The position numbers were made by a program, and so were the translations under genes. The notes beneath the pieces were generated by a model. The model worked only from the letters and a program-made list of their open reading frames with translations, was not told the origin of the DNA and searched no databases. Positions 15,668 through 24,119 of a stretch of DNA of 34,555 nucleotides are shown here, one piece after another (positions within the stretch are counted from its first letter, which is position 1; each line of letters begins with the position of its first letter). This DNA comes from an uncultured Clostridia bacterium (lineage in GTDB: Bacteria > Bacillota > Clostridia > UMGS1883): NCBI GenBank assembly GCA_947626145.1, contig CANQRB010000015.1:1-34555 (forward strand), read 5' to 3'.

Positions 15668-15987
15668 AAAGGCGAAGGGTGAGGATATACCGCTACGACC
15701 GAAGCTCCGGCGGATACGTCAGTCGGGATTTCGTCTGCACCGCCGCCCTTGAGGACGGGCGGGCTTCCGAGACCGGCGGGGACTTCCGCCGTGACGGCGG
15801 CAGCATCAGGCTCATGACCCGGGCGGATAACGCCGCCGCTCCGGGGGCCTACGCTTCCTTCGACATGGAGCGGAAGGAGCCGGACAAGGAGACGGACTAT
15901 CTTGTCACCGCCGTCCGGGACAACCGGCGGGGCGGCCTGCCCCATTGGAGGCTGATAGTAAATGGCAGATATAAGAGTCAGCGTTGA
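15664..15987 (+). CDS. Putative head-tail joining/minor capsid protein
   Basis: 107 residues, starting in the ATGA overlap with the portal gene. It is very basic at the N-terminus (MKRRRVRIYRY) and beta-rich, with a fold hint of a head-tail adaptor (AYASFDMERKEPDKETDYLVTAV, HWRLIVNGRY). It overlaps the next gene by 26 bases. In A118-like phages a pair of small minor capsid genes sits after the capsid gene; this one would correspond to the first of that pair. The assignment rests mainly on position and size. Confidence 0.55.
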   Translation: MKRRRVRIYRYDRSSGGYVSRDFVCTAALEDGRASETGGDFRRDGGSIRLMTRADNAAAPGAYASFDMERKEPDKETDYLVTAVRDNRRGGLPHWRLIVNGRYKSQR

Positions 15988-16309
15988 GCTGAAACCCGCG
16001 AATCAAATCATCGGCGAGCGGGGACTGGACAAGGGCGGACGGGTGCAGCGGTACATAGACGGGGCGGTCGTCGACTTTTGCGAGCCATACGTCCCCTTCG
16101 ACACCGGCGCTTTGAAGGAAAGTCCCCGCACCTGCTCCCCGCCTGGTGAGGGACGGGTGGTCTACGGCGTGCCCTACGCCCGCCGCCAGTATTACGAAAA
16201 CAAAGGCGACGGGGGCCTGCGCGGGGCGCGGTGGTTCGACAGAATGAAAGCCGACCGGCTGGACGAGATTGTACAGGGGGCGAAAGAAGCAATTAGGAAT
16301 GAGGAGTGA
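15962..16309 (+). CDS. Minor capsid protein 2-like head-tail connector
   Basis: 115 residues. The core matches the Minor_capsid_2 family by eye: YVPFDTGALKES, VVYGVPYARRQYYE, GLRGARWFDRMKADRLDEIV. The family forms part of the head-tail interface of Firmicutes siphoviruses. The last five residues, Ile-Arg-Asn-Glu-Glu, and the TGA stop are encoded by the left end of repeat copy h, so the natural C-terminus was probably replaced by repeat insertion. It normally lies downstream of the capsid gene; here it precedes the scaffold. Confidence 0.8.
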   Translation: MADIRVSVELKPANQIIGERGLDKGGRVQRYIDGAVVDFCEPYVPFDTGALKESPRTCSPPGEGRVVYGVPYARRQYYENKGDGGLRGARWFDRMKADRLDEIVQGAKEAIRNEE

Positions 16310-16420
16310 GGAATGAGGAATGAGGAAGGAGGAATATTGCGGGGGCAGTTAAGCCTTCACCTCGAAGGGAAGGCTTAATTGTACGGCAGTTACATACTTT
16401 GTTAACAACACAATTACACA
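16291..16420. repeat. Intergenic repeat copy h (left end, truncated)
   Basis: It starts AATTAGGAATGAGGAGTGAG inside the preceding reading frame. Repeated GGAATGA units then lead to GCGGGGGCAGTTA. A separate palindrome (TTAAGCCTTC and AAGGCTTAA, about 16348-16380) interrupts it. No right inverted end is present. Confidence 0.82.
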
Positions 16421-16442
16421 TACATAAAAAAGGAGCGGGAAA

Positions 16443-16763
16443 ATGAAATTCACATACGGAAACTTCAGCCGCGAAATCGACAACATGGACGTGGCGGTGG
16501 TGAAAAGCTACGAGAAAAATCTTGAGGAATTTTACCGGCGGGTGGCCCGCATCGACATGAAAAAGACCGCCAGCGGCATCTACGCCGAGATCTGCGGCGC
16601 CGGCGAGGCCATGCTGGACGGCTTTCTGGGAGAGGGCGCGTACAGGGAGATGTTCGGCGAGAGCCAGAGCGTCCGCAAGGTTATGGAGGCGGTCTGCGGC
16701 CTTAACGCTTTCATGAACGACGTGGGGGCCGTGGTGGACTGCATGAGGAGGGTCGGGGCTTGA
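16443..16763 (+). CDS. Putative tail assembly chaperone (first of pair)
   Basis: 106 residues behind AAAGGAGCGGG. It is all-helical in appearance (NMDVAVVKSYEKNLEEFYRRV, SGIYAEICGAGEAMLDGFLGEGAY) with a C-terminal VRKVMEAVCGLNAFMNDV. It directly precedes a Gp15-like gene and overlaps it by four bases (TTGA). In A118-like phages this two-gene unit sits between the tail-tube and tape-measure genes and chaperones tail assembly. Here the unit lies before the scaffold gene, between two repeats. Confidence 0.65.
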   Translation: MKFTYGNFSREIDNMDVAVVKSYEKNLEEFYRRVARIDMKKTASGIYAEICGAGEAMLDGFLGEGAYREMFGESQSVRKVMEAVCGLNAFMNDVGAVVDCMRRVGA

Positions 16764-17302
16764 GCCTGCTGACCGACGACCTGCCCGACAGCGTCACCCT
16801 TGACGGAGTGAGCTACGGCGTCCGAACCGACTTTCGGGACTGGCTGCGGTTCTACGGCTGCGCGGGGCGGCGGGATCCGGTAGGTATGCTGCTGGTGTAC
16901 CGCCGGCTGCCGCCCTCGCTGGAAAAGGCTCTGGAGCTGGCGGCGGAGTTCGGCCGGGGCGGGGCTTTGCCCTACGGCGAAAAGCGGCCCGGCCGCCGGC
17001 CGGTGCTTGACTACGAGGCCGACGCGCCCCTGATCTACGCGGCCTTTATGAGCGAGTACGGCATCGACCTCTGCGAGGCGCGGCTGCATTGGTATCGGTT
17101 TTGCGCCCTGCTGGCCGGTCTGAGCGAGGATCGGCCGCTGGTAAGGCTCATGAGCCTGCGGGCCGCCGACCCCGCCGACCGGAGCGACAGCCGCCGACGG
17201 GCGGAGATCAGGCGGCTCCAGCGGATATACGCCTGTCCCGACCGCCGCACCGACGCGGAACGGGAGGCGGACGCCATGGAGGCGCTGGGGAAGTTCTATT
17301 AG
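16760..17302 (+). CDS. Gp15-family phage tail assembly protein
   Basis: 180 residues, starting with TTG at 16760, overlapping the previous stop and preceded by GAGGAGGG. Family features: SLLTDDLPDSVTLDGVSYGVRTDFRDWLRF, then a conserved core DYEADAPLIYAAFMSEYGIDL, ARLHWYRFCALLAGL. This is the Gp15 protein of Listeria A118-like phages, taken to be the second tail chaperone. The TAG stop falls in the first bases of repeat copy i (CTATTAGAATGAGG). Confidence 0.82.
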   Translation: MSLLTDDLPDSVTLDGVSYGVRTDFRDWLRFYGCAGRRDPVGMLLVYRRLPPSLEKALELAAEFGRGGALPYGEKRPGRRPVLDYEADAPLIYAAFMSEYGIDLCEARLHWYRFCALLAGLSEDRPLVRLMSLRAADPADRSDSRRRAEIRRLQRIYACPDRRTDAEREADAMEALGKFY

Positions 17303-17487
17303 AATGAGGAGTTAGGAATGAGGAATGAGGAATATTGGCGGGGCAGGTACGGCGTGCGCGTGTGTGTACCGTAAATGAGGTATTTGTCATTCCAGCATTT
17401 ACGGTATAAACCAATAAAAACTTATGGCATCAATGACAAATAATGTAATTGTCACGCTGCTATTCCTCATTCCTCATTTCTAATTTA
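17298..17487. repeat. Intergenic repeat copy i (inside the phage cluster)
   Basis: The left end ATTAGAATGAGGAGTTAGGA begins in the Gp15 stop codon. The right inverted end is at about 17460-17487 (TATTCCTCATTCCTCATTTC). The middle is short and AT-rich, with no GC hairpin module. Confidence 0.88.
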
Positions 17488-17506
17488 CTTGGGGGGAGGT
17501 GATAAA

Positions 17507-17887
17507 ATGAACATGGAGTTTTTGACCGGACTGGGGCTGGACGACGAGACCGCCGGCAGAATAATGGCGGAGCACGAATCCGACGTTCGGGAGCTGGAGG
17601 GCCGCCTGAACGACCGCGACCGGCAGATGGACGAGCTGCGTCTGGACGGCGACATCGACCGTGAGCTAACCGGACTGGGGGCCAGAAACCTACGGGCCGC
17701 GAGGGCCCTGCTGGACATGGAGGCACTGAGGGCCAGCGCCGACCGCGAGGCCGAGCTTCTCGCCCAGCTGGAGGAGATACGCCGGGAAAACGGTTACCTC
17801 TTCAGGGACGGACACACGCCTGTGGTGTCCGGCCCCACCGCCAGGGCCGAAAGGGGCTTTGGCTTCAGATTTACAGGCGTAAGATGA
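17507..17887 (+). CDS. Phage scaffolding protein (GP20-like)
   Basis: 126 residues. The start at 17507 follows an extended GGGGGAGGTG. The N-terminus (FLTGLGLDDETAGRIMAEHE) leads into a long acidic coiled coil (about 25-100), as in phage GP20-type scaffolds. It lies directly upstream of the capsid gene. Scaffolds guide capsid assembly and leave before packaging. No separate prohead protease is visible. Confidence 0.8.
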   Translation: MNMEFLTGLGLDDETAGRIMAEHESDVRELEGRLNDRDRQMDELRLDGDIDRELTGLGARNLRAARALLDMEALRASADREAELLAQLEEIRRENGYLFRDGHTPVVSGPTARAERGFGFRFTGVR

Positions 17888-17915
17888 AAAGTATGAAGGG
17901 AGATCGAAAAAAACT

Positions 17916-18800
17916 ATGGCTGCTATCAACTATGCCACCGAATACGCCGGCACTCTTGCCCAGGCGTACCCCTATGTGCTGAATTTCGGAGCGCTTTACG
18001 CCGCCGAAAACGACAGCCGCTACCGCTGGGTCAACGCCAAGACCATCGAGATACCGTCCATCACAACCACCGGCAGGGTGGACGGCGACCGCGACACCGT
18101 GGCCACGGCCAAGCGCAATTACGACAATGCGTGGGAGATGAAAACCCTCTCCCACCACCGCAAGTGGAGCACCCTTGTCCATCCCATGGACATCGACGAG
18201 ACAAACATGGCCGTCTCCATAAGCAACATAACCCAGGTATACAACGAGGAGCACAAGTTCCCCGAAATGGACGCCTACACCGTGTCGGAGATATACAGGC
18301 TTTGGACCGAGGCGGGCAACACCCCCGACAAGACCGTCCTCACGGCGGAAAACGTCCTTTCGGTATTCGACGCCATGATGGAGAACATGGACGAGGCGAG
18401 GGTTCCCGCCAAGGGCCGCATCCTCTATGTAACCCCCGCCGTCAAGACCATGCTCAAAAACGCCGACCAGCTCTCCCATGTGGTGAACAACGGCGACGCA
18501 AAGATCGACCGCGGCGTGGCCGACCTGGACAGCGTGGAGATAATCGCCGTGCCCAAGGACCTGATGAAAACGGAGTACGACTTCACCACGGGCTGGAAGG
18601 TGGGCGGAGAGGCCAAGCAGATCAATATGCTCCTCGTCCACCCCAGCGCGGTCATAACTCCCGAGAAGTACACCTTTGCCCGACTGGACGAGCCCAGTGC
18701 CGGCAGCGAGGGCAAGTATGTCTACTTCGAGGAGAGCTACGACGGAGTGTTCATCCTCAACAAGCGTATGGGCGGCATCGCCATAAACGCCGAGGCCTGA
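17916..18800 (+). CDS. Major capsid protein
   Basis: 294 residues behind AAGGGAGA. The opening INYATEYAGTLAQAYPYVLNFGALYA, the beta-rich core (KTIEIPSITTTGRVDGDRD), VFDAMMENMDEARVPAKGRILYVTPAVKTMLK and the end VFILNKRMGGIAIN match a common Firmicutes prophage capsid group (HK97-fold by inference). Position after a scaffold and before connectors supports it. The frame is intact. Confidence 0.88.
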   Translation: MAAINYATEYAGTLAQAYPYVLNFGALYAAENDSRYRWVNAKTIEIPSITTTGRVDGDRDTVATAKRNYDNAWEMKTLSHHRKWSTLVHPMDIDETNMAVSISNITQVYNEEHKFPEMDAYTVSEIYRLWTEAGNTPDKTVLTAENVLSVFDAMMENMDEARVPAKGRILYVTPAVKTMLKNADQLSHVVNNGDAKIDRGVADLDSVEIIAVPKDLMKTEYDFTTGWKVGGEAKQINMLLVHPSAVITPEKYTFARLDEPSAGSEGKYVYFEESYDGVFILNKRMGGIAINAEA

Positions 18801-18819
18801 TTCGTCGCGGGGGTGAGTC

Positions 18820-19167
18820 ATGCTTTATGAGGAATATCTTGAGCGTACCTTCGCCTCCGAGCCCGTGCCGGAAAAGGAATTCGGCTTTTACAGGGACAAG
18901 GCGGAGAAGCTCATCGAAACGCTGACCTTCGGCCGGAGCCGCGACTCCGAGCTGGAGGAGGTGGCCTGCGCCGAAACGGAGCTGATACAGTTCTTCTTTG
19001 AGAACGGCGGCGCACGGGGCATCGTCAGCGAGAGCAACGACGGCTACAGCGTGACCTACGCCGCCGGAGGAGAGCCGGCGGCGGCCCGTGACATCGTCCG
19101 CCAGTGGCTGGGGGACACGGGGTTGATGTACGCCGGTGTGGAGGACTGCCGCTATGGCGATAATTGA
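18820..19167 (+). CDS. Putative head-tail connector protein
   Basis: 115 residues behind GGGGGTGAG. Two helical parts (MLYEEYLERTFASEPVPEKEF; DKAEKLIETLTFGR; ELIQFFFENG) precede a short C-terminal region. Its size and position straight after the capsid gene fit a connector that plugs the portal. It overlaps the next gene by 14 bases. The family was not recognised with certainty. Confidence 0.65.
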   Translation: MLYEEYLERTFASEPVPEKEFGFYRDKAEKLIETLTFGRSRDSELEEVACAETELIQFFFENGGARGIVSESNDGYSVTYAAGGEPAAARDIVRQWLGDTGLMYAGVEDCRYGDN

Positions 19168-19573
19168 CAGCCTTAAGGCGTTCTTCGAGGAGTGCCCGCT
19201 GCTGGAGGACGGCCGGATAAACGTGAACTATCTCGGGCCGGAAAAGGCGGACTACAGTATCGAAAGCGTCCCCGCCGCTCCCGTGGTGCGCCGGTACGTG
19301 GACGGAGCCGAGGTGCGGCAGTATGTGTTCGTCTTTGCGTCCCGGGAGTGGTACGACGAGGACCGCCTTGGCAATATGGACACGGCCCGCTTCTATGAGG
19401 AGCTGGGCGGATGGATAGACGAAAGGAACAGGAGCGGCGCGCTGCCGCTCCTGGACAAGGGCATGAGGGCGCTGGGGCTGGAGGTCACCTCGGGGGGATA
19501 TGTGCTGTCCGCCCGTGGCGGCACCGCCAGATTTCAGCTCCAGTGCCGGCTTATATACAGAAAGGAAGGTTGA
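19154..19573 (+). CDS. Minor capsid protein 3/tail terminator-like protein
   Basis: 139 residues from the ATG at 19154. Phrases such as LKAFFEECPLLEDGRINVNYLGP, DYSIESVPAAPVVRRYVDG, RQYVFVFASREWY and TARFQLQCRLIYRKEG are typical of a phage family at the head-tail junction. From memory, it is sometimes misannotated as a chloramphenicol resistance protein. In related phages the other two minor capsid genes sit just before it; here it follows the connector directly, with a 14-base overlap. Confidence 0.75.
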   Translation: MAIIDSLKAFFEECPLLEDGRINVNYLGPEKADYSIESVPAAPVVRRYVDGAEVRQYVFVFASREWYDEDRLGNMDTARFYEELGGWIDERNRSGALPLLDKGMRALGLEVTSGGYVLSARGGTARFQLQCRLIYRKEG

Positions 19574-19577
19574 TCTT

Positions 19578-20039
19578 ATGGCATTGGTTAAGCGCTGCGA
19601 AAAGCTGGCGTTCATGAAGGTGGGCGAAAAGTACTGCCGCATGACCAATTTTACGGAAATATCCGTGGGCAAGAACACTAAGGAATACACCCGTCAGTAT
19701 GTGGACGAGGAATTCGAGCGCTCCAGCGTGGTGGGCTACGCCACCTCGGTGAGCTACAGCTTCGATTACGACAACGAGAACGAGGTTCACGCCGCGATAA
19801 AGAAGATAACCGACGGCGAGCTGCTGGCCGACGACGCCGTGGTGGAGATCGTCATGGTGGACGTCACCGACGAGGAGAGCTCCAACAACGCCATCAGCCG
19901 CAGCTGGAGCGTTATCCCCGAAAACGAGGGCGGCAGCATCGACGCCTACACCTACAGCGGCAGCTTCCGGGCCAACGGCCCCGGCAAGGTCGTGTCCGCC
20001 GTGTCCACCGACGGGTGGCAGACCATAACCGTCAAATAA
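19578..20039 (+). CDS. Major tail (tube) protein
   Basis: 153 residues from the ATG at 19578, behind GGAAGG. It is beta-rich: FMKVGEKYCRMTNFTEISVGKNTKEYTRQYVDEEFE, SVSYSFDYDNENEVH, and a C-terminal YSGSFRANGPGKV. This pattern fits a siphovirus tail-tube subunit. The next gene, 29 bases away, is the tape measure; the chaperone pair normally lying between them is instead at 16443-17302. Confidence 0.8.
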   Translation: MALVKRCEKLAFMKVGEKYCRMTNFTEISVGKNTKEYTRQYVDEEFERSSVVGYATSVSYSFDYDNENEVHAAIKKITDGELLADDAVVEIVMVDVTDEESSNNAISRSWSVIPENEGGSIDAYTYSGSFRANGPGKVVSAVSTDGWQTITVK

Positions 20040-20068
20040 GTCCTTAGTCCTGACAGGGAGGTGAAAGC

Positions 20069-22045
20069 ATGGCGGGAGACGGAAGTATAATCATAGACAC
20101 CCAACTTGATACCGAGGGTCTGGAAAAAGGGCTCGGCGAGCTTAAGTCCCTCATCGAGAACGGTATGGGCGGGGCAAAGGACGCCTTCAGCAAGGCCATA
20201 GACGAAATGGGCTCCGCCATGGCCGCGGATTCCCTGGCCGAGGGTGCGGGAAAGATGATGTCGGCGGCGGCGGAAGCCGTCAGGGGCGGGGCCTCGGAGC
20301 TGTATTCCGCCGCCGAAAGCGCGGCACGGAATGCGGCGGAGGGGCTGAGCTACTCCGCCGGTGATTTCGGCTCCGGCGGACGGGAACTTGCCGACGCCGC
20401 AGCCGGAGGTTACCGTGGGGCCGGAGGCGGACTGGGAGACGCCGCCGTTTCCTCCGCCGAAAGCGCGGCTCGGGGGCTGTCCTCCAAGACCGGGGACTTC
20501 GGCTCCGGCGGACGGGGCCTTGCCGACGCCGCCGCCGGGGGCTACCGCGCCGTTGGGGGCGGACTGGGTGACGCCGCCGAAGCCTCCGCCAACGAGGCGT
20601 TGGGCCGGCTGAACGGAACGGGCGAAAGCTTCCGCACCGGCGGTCAGGGCCTGTCCTCGGCCACGGCGGAGGGAATTTCCGCCGGAGCGCCCCAGGTGGG
20701 GGACGCGGCGGAGTCCGCCGTGAGGAACGCCGCCGCCCGTATGAGGATAGACGGCGAGTTCAGCGGCATCGGCGCCAACCTTATGAGCGCCCTGCGCGGG
20801 GGCCTTGCCGCCGGAGCCGGAGCGCTGTACGCCAAGGCCGCCGAGATAGCCGCCCAAGTGGTGGCCGTCATGAAAAGCGCCTTCAGCATACACTCCCCCT
20901 CGGCGGTGTTCCGGGACGAGATAGGCAAAATGCTGATGCTGGGCCTGCGGGACGGCATCGTGAACAATCGGGAGCTCGTTCTGGCCGCCACGGAGGAGCT
21001 GGCGAAGGATATGCTGGACTCGGAGCGCCGCTATCTCGAGGAAAAGGAGCGCCTTGACCTTGAAAGCGACAAGGCCGAGGAGGAGCGGCGGGTCAGGGAG
21101 TACGAAATCAAGCTGAGTCAGGCCCAAAGCCAATCCGAGCGGGAGGAGCTGATCGAGGAGGAAAGGCTGCGGCTGAAAAAGCGGGCCGACAGCCGCTATC
21201 TGGATCAGCTGAAGGAAACGGCCGAAAACGAAAGGGAGATAATCGACACCCTCAAGGACGACATAACCTCCATGTACGAGGAGATCGCCGCCCGAATCGA
21301 GGACAGTCTCGAGCCCATAGCCGAGAGTCGGGAAAAGCTGGAGAAAAGCCTTAAAAGCTACGCCTCCGCCAGCACCGGCGCGAGGGAGCTAAGGATACTG
21401 AACTCCGATGGAGAGGTGGAGTCCACCCTTTACGGTCTGGCGGATCAGCGGGAGAGCATAGATATGCTCAACCGCTACGCCCAAGCCATGGAGCGGGCCG
21501 CCGACCGCATAAAAACGGAGTTCGACACAGCGACGGCACGGGACTTCATGCGTGCTCTGGCGGACATGGACATCGACGAGGGGGCGCTGTTCGCCGAGAC
21601 CCTGTCGGCCGCTCCGGCGGAGGACTTCCACCGGTACATACGAGACTGGGGCCTGAAAAACACTCTGGCGGAGGAGATCTCCCGCCAGATCTACGGCGAG
21701 GAGTTCACCGAGGCGGTGGACAGCGCCACGGAATACATGAGGTCGGAGCTGGAGGCCATGGGCCTTGAGGTGCCGGAGGGCTTCTTCGCCAGCGGCACTC
21801 TCAGCGCACGGGAGTTCGGCGAGGGCTTCGCTCAGGGGCTCAACGAGGTGCTGGAGGACGCCCGCCGGACGGTGGAGGGCTTCGGCTCCTTTGCGGGCGT
21901 GGTGATAAGCGCCGCCGCTCCGGTTGTGACCAACAACAACTATTACAGCACTTATTCCGTCAACGGAACCAGAAGCACGGCCGCCGAGAGCATTTTTGCC
22001 CTTGAGGCGGCGGCCACAATGAACAGGTACAGGGGGCTTGACTGA
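20069..22045 (+). CDS. Tail tape measure protein with internal 44-residue repeats
   Basis: 658 residues behind GGAGGTG. An N-terminal GSIIIDTQLDTEGLEKGLGEL is typical of tape measures. An Ala/Gly-rich region holds three tandem units of 44 residues (GDFGSGGR-type motifs at nucleotides about 20363, 20495 and, diverged, 20627). Then comes the family motif FSIHSPSAVFRDEIGKM at about residues 271-287, a charged coiled coil at about 310-430, and a C-terminal region. The protein sets tail length. Its repeat number may vary between strains. It overlaps the next gene by one base. Confidence 0.9.
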   Translation: MAGDGSIIIDTQLDTEGLEKGLGELKSLIENGMGGAKDAFSKAIDEMGSAMAADSLAEGAGKMMSAAAEAVRGGASELYSAAESAARNAAEGLSYSAGDFGSGGRELADAAAGGYRGAGGGLGDAAVSSAESAARGLSSKTGDFGSGGRGLADAAAGGYRAVGGGLGDAAEASANEALGRLNGTGESFRTGGQGLSSATAEGISAGAPQVGDAAESAVRNAAARMRIDGEFSGIGANLMSALRGGLAAGAGALYAKAAEIAAQVVAVMKSAFSIHSPSAVFRDEIGKMLMLGLRDGIVNNRELVLAATEELAKDMLDSERRYLEEKERLDLESDKAEEERRVREYEIKLSQAQSQSEREELIEEERLRLKKRADSRYLDQLKETAENEREIIDTLKDDITSMYEEIAARIEDSLEPIAESREKLEKSLKSYASASTGARELRILNSDGEVESTLYGLADQRESIDMLNRYAQAMERAADRIKTEFDTATARDFMRALADMDIDEGALFAETLSAAPAEDFHRYIRDWGLKNTLAEEISRQIYGEEFTEAVDSATEYMRSELEAMGLEVPEGFFASGTLSAREFGEGFAQGLNEVLEDARRTVEGFGSFAGVVISAAAPVVTNNNYYSTYSVNGTRSTAAESIFALEAAATMNRYRGLD

Positions 22046-22893
22046 TGGAGATGATTTTTACCGGCGCCGGTTCCGCGGTGCGGATGGACGGGGGCGGCGG
22101 AGGCGCGCCCCTGAAGATACTTAAGACCGAGGGGCTGGGCTTCCTGCCCCAGAACGCGGTCACGGCCTCCTATCCCTTTTTGAGCGGACAGCGCACCCTG
22201 TCCCGGTCGCCGGGGGCGCGGCTCATAACCGTGTCCGCCGAGGCCGCACGGGGAGGGGTCAGCCACGAGGGCGCCATTGCCGCCGCCGTCCACTATCCCG
22301 GACGGCTGGAGATAGTCCACGGCGGCAGGCGGGTCTACGCCGAATGTTACGTCAGCGGCATGGACGTCACCCGTGCCGTGGGCGGACAGTTCGAGCGCTA
22401 CGTGTTCCAGTTCACCTGCGACTACCCCTACTTTCGGGACAGCGTCCCCTCCGGAACCAGCCTGTTCCGGAGGGAGAATTACATCAAGGGGAGGTTCACC
22501 CTGCCCAAGGTGTTCTCCGGACGGGTCACAGGCGGGCTGGTCAGGGTCACAGGCGACAGGGAGGTGCTGCCCCGCATAACCGTCAACGGTCTCGACGGCG
22601 GCGACGGGCTGCCGCTGGAGATAGTCAACGCCACCACGGGAGCGGCCCTGCGGCTCGACCTCCCCGCCGGAGAGTACGGGCCGGTGGTCTTTGACCTGTG
22701 GAACGGCAGGATATACTCGGGTCAGACGGATCTGACAAAATATCTGGACGAGGACAGCTTCATGAGCGATTTTTACCTTGTCAGAGGGGACAACCGTCTG
22801 GAGATAAAGGCCATGGACGTTTCGGTGAACACCTCCGCCTCCGTGACATTTGAAAACGAGTACTATTCCGCCTGGGAGGACAGCGATGCATAG
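22045..22893 (+). CDS. Distal tail protein (Dit)
   Basis: 282 residues; the start overlaps the tape-measure stop (TGATG). Features of the siphovirus Dit family include SGQRTLSRSPGARLITV, RVYAECYVSGMDVTRAVGGQFERYVFQFTCDYPYF, SLFRREN and a C-terminal NRLEIKAMDVSVNTSASVTFE. Dit forms the ring linking the tail tube to the tip. Confidence 0.85.
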   Translation: MEMIFTGAGSAVRMDGGGGGAPLKILKTEGLGFLPQNAVTASYPFLSGQRTLSRSPGARLITVSAEAARGGVSHEGAIAAAVHYPGRLEIVHGGRRVYAECYVSGMDVTRAVGGQFERYVFQFTCDYPYFRDSVPSGTSLFRRENYIKGRFTLPKVFSGRVTGGLVRVTGDREVLPRITVNGLDGGDGLPLEIVNATTGAALRLDLPAGEYGPVVFDLWNGRIYSGQTDLTKYLDEDSFMSDFYLVRGDNRLEIKAMDVSVNTSASVTFENEYYSAWEDSDA

Positions 22894-23827
22894 AGAGCTG
22901 ATATTCTACGACTACGAGTTCAACCCCCTGGGCAGGGCGTCGGGGGTGTCGGACATCTATTACAAGGAAATGTACAACGGAATTGGAACCTTCGAGGCGG
23001 AGCTGGACGCGGACGGGTCCATGGCGGCGGAGCTGATGGATCGGGACTACACCGTGGCGGTGTGGGACGGGCTTCAGGCCGTGATAACCTCGGTGCGGGC
23101 CGCAGAGGGCGAGGGCGTGCTAAAGGTCTACGGCCGCACGCCCAACTGGCTCCTGTCCCGACGGGCCTGTCCCAACTTCGGCCACAGAACCGGCGAACCT
23201 CACGCGCTGGCCCACCGGCTGACGGAGGAGGTCTGGGGCGACAGCATCGTCACCGGCTCCGGAGCGGACATCAAAACGGGAGAGATAACCTTCTGGCGCA
23301 ACGTCTACAACCCCCTCAGCGAGGTGGTGGCCGACTGTCTGGACAGGGCCGGAGGCGGCCATCGGGTGGTCTTTGATACGCGGTCGAGGGAGTGGCGCTT
23401 CGAGACCTACGAGGGGCGGCGGCGCAGGCTTATGTTCTCCGCCGACCGGCGCAGCGCGGCGGGCATGACCTACAGCCGCAGCGTGCTGGATCACTACAAC
23501 GGCGGCTTTTATACCACCGACGAGGACGAGAAGGTCTGGAAGGAGCTGCCCTCGGACAGGGAGGGCATCTACCGCTGGACGGCCCGGCTCACCAGTTCCG
23601 GCGCCAGCTCGGCGGAGAGCGAACTGAAAAGGAAGAAGATCGAGAACAGCGTTGACTTCACCGCCTTGGGGCTGCGGCGGGGCGTGGACTACGAGCTGGG
23701 GGACATAGTTTACGGCTCGAGCCTTTTCGGCAGGAAAAAGGTGACAGGCGAACTGCGGGTGGCCGCCGTGGAGCGGTGGGCGTCGTATAACGACAGCGGC
23801 GAGCGGCCATTGTTAGAGAGTGTGTGA
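22886..23827 (+). CDS. Tail hub protein (Gp37/Tal-like)
   Basis: 313 residues from the ATG at 22886, behind GGGAGGACA and overlapping Dit by eight bases. The N-terminus (ELIFYDYEFNPLGRASGVSDIYYKEMYNGIGTFEAEL) and GVLKVYGRTPNWLLSRR match the ReqiPepy6 Gp37-like tail proteins. The C-terminus (GVDYELGDIVYGSSLFGRKKVTGELRVAAVE) is the usual end of the hub domain. No peptidase or lysin extension is present. It closes the core tail module; repeat copy j follows. Confidence 0.83.
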   Translation: MHRELIFYDYEFNPLGRASGVSDIYYKEMYNGIGTFEAELDADGSMAAELMDRDYTVAVWDGLQAVITSVRAAEGEGVLKVYGRTPNWLLSRRACPNFGHRTGEPHALAHRLTEEVWGDSIVTGSGADIKTGEITFWRNVYNPLSEVVADCLDRAGGGHRVVFDTRSREWRFETYEGRRRRLMFSADRRSAAGMTYSRSVLDHYNGGFYTTDEDEKVWKELPSDREGIYRWTARLTSSGASSAESELKRKKIENSVDFTALGLRRGVDYELGDIVYGSSLFGRKKVTGELRVAAVERWASYNDSGERPLLESV

Positions 23828-23833
23828 GAGTGG

Positions 23834-24098
23834 ATAATTAGGAATATTGGATAATTAGGAGTTAGGAATGAGGAATGAGGAATACTGACGGGGCAGTTAC
23901 GGCGAGTGGCTTGTGTGTGCCGGTAATGTGACCTGTACTCCGTAGGGGCGCTCATTGGGCGCCTGCCATCAAACGTTTACGGCGACAACGATAAACGAAA
24001 TTACAAATTAAATTTTCCTGTACCGCCTTACGTTAACAATGACAAATAATGTAACTGTCGCATATATTCCTAATTCCTCACTCCTCATTCCTAATTTC
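23834..24098. repeat. Intergenic repeat copy j (full length)
   Basis: The left end is partly doubled (23834-23850, 23852-23884). GACGGGGCAGTTACGGCG follows, then a hairpin module GGGGCGCTC-ATT-GGGCGCC at about 23944-23963, then ACGTTAACAATGACAAATAA and a right inverted end to 24098. It is one of the two best full copies. Confidence 0.92.
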
Positions 24099-24119
24099 AA
24101 AAACAGAAGGAGATAAAAA

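Noticed and set aside
19154-19573. A chloramphenicol resistance protein
   Set aside because: Similar proteins sometimes carry that name in databases, but position and motifs show a phage head-tail protein.
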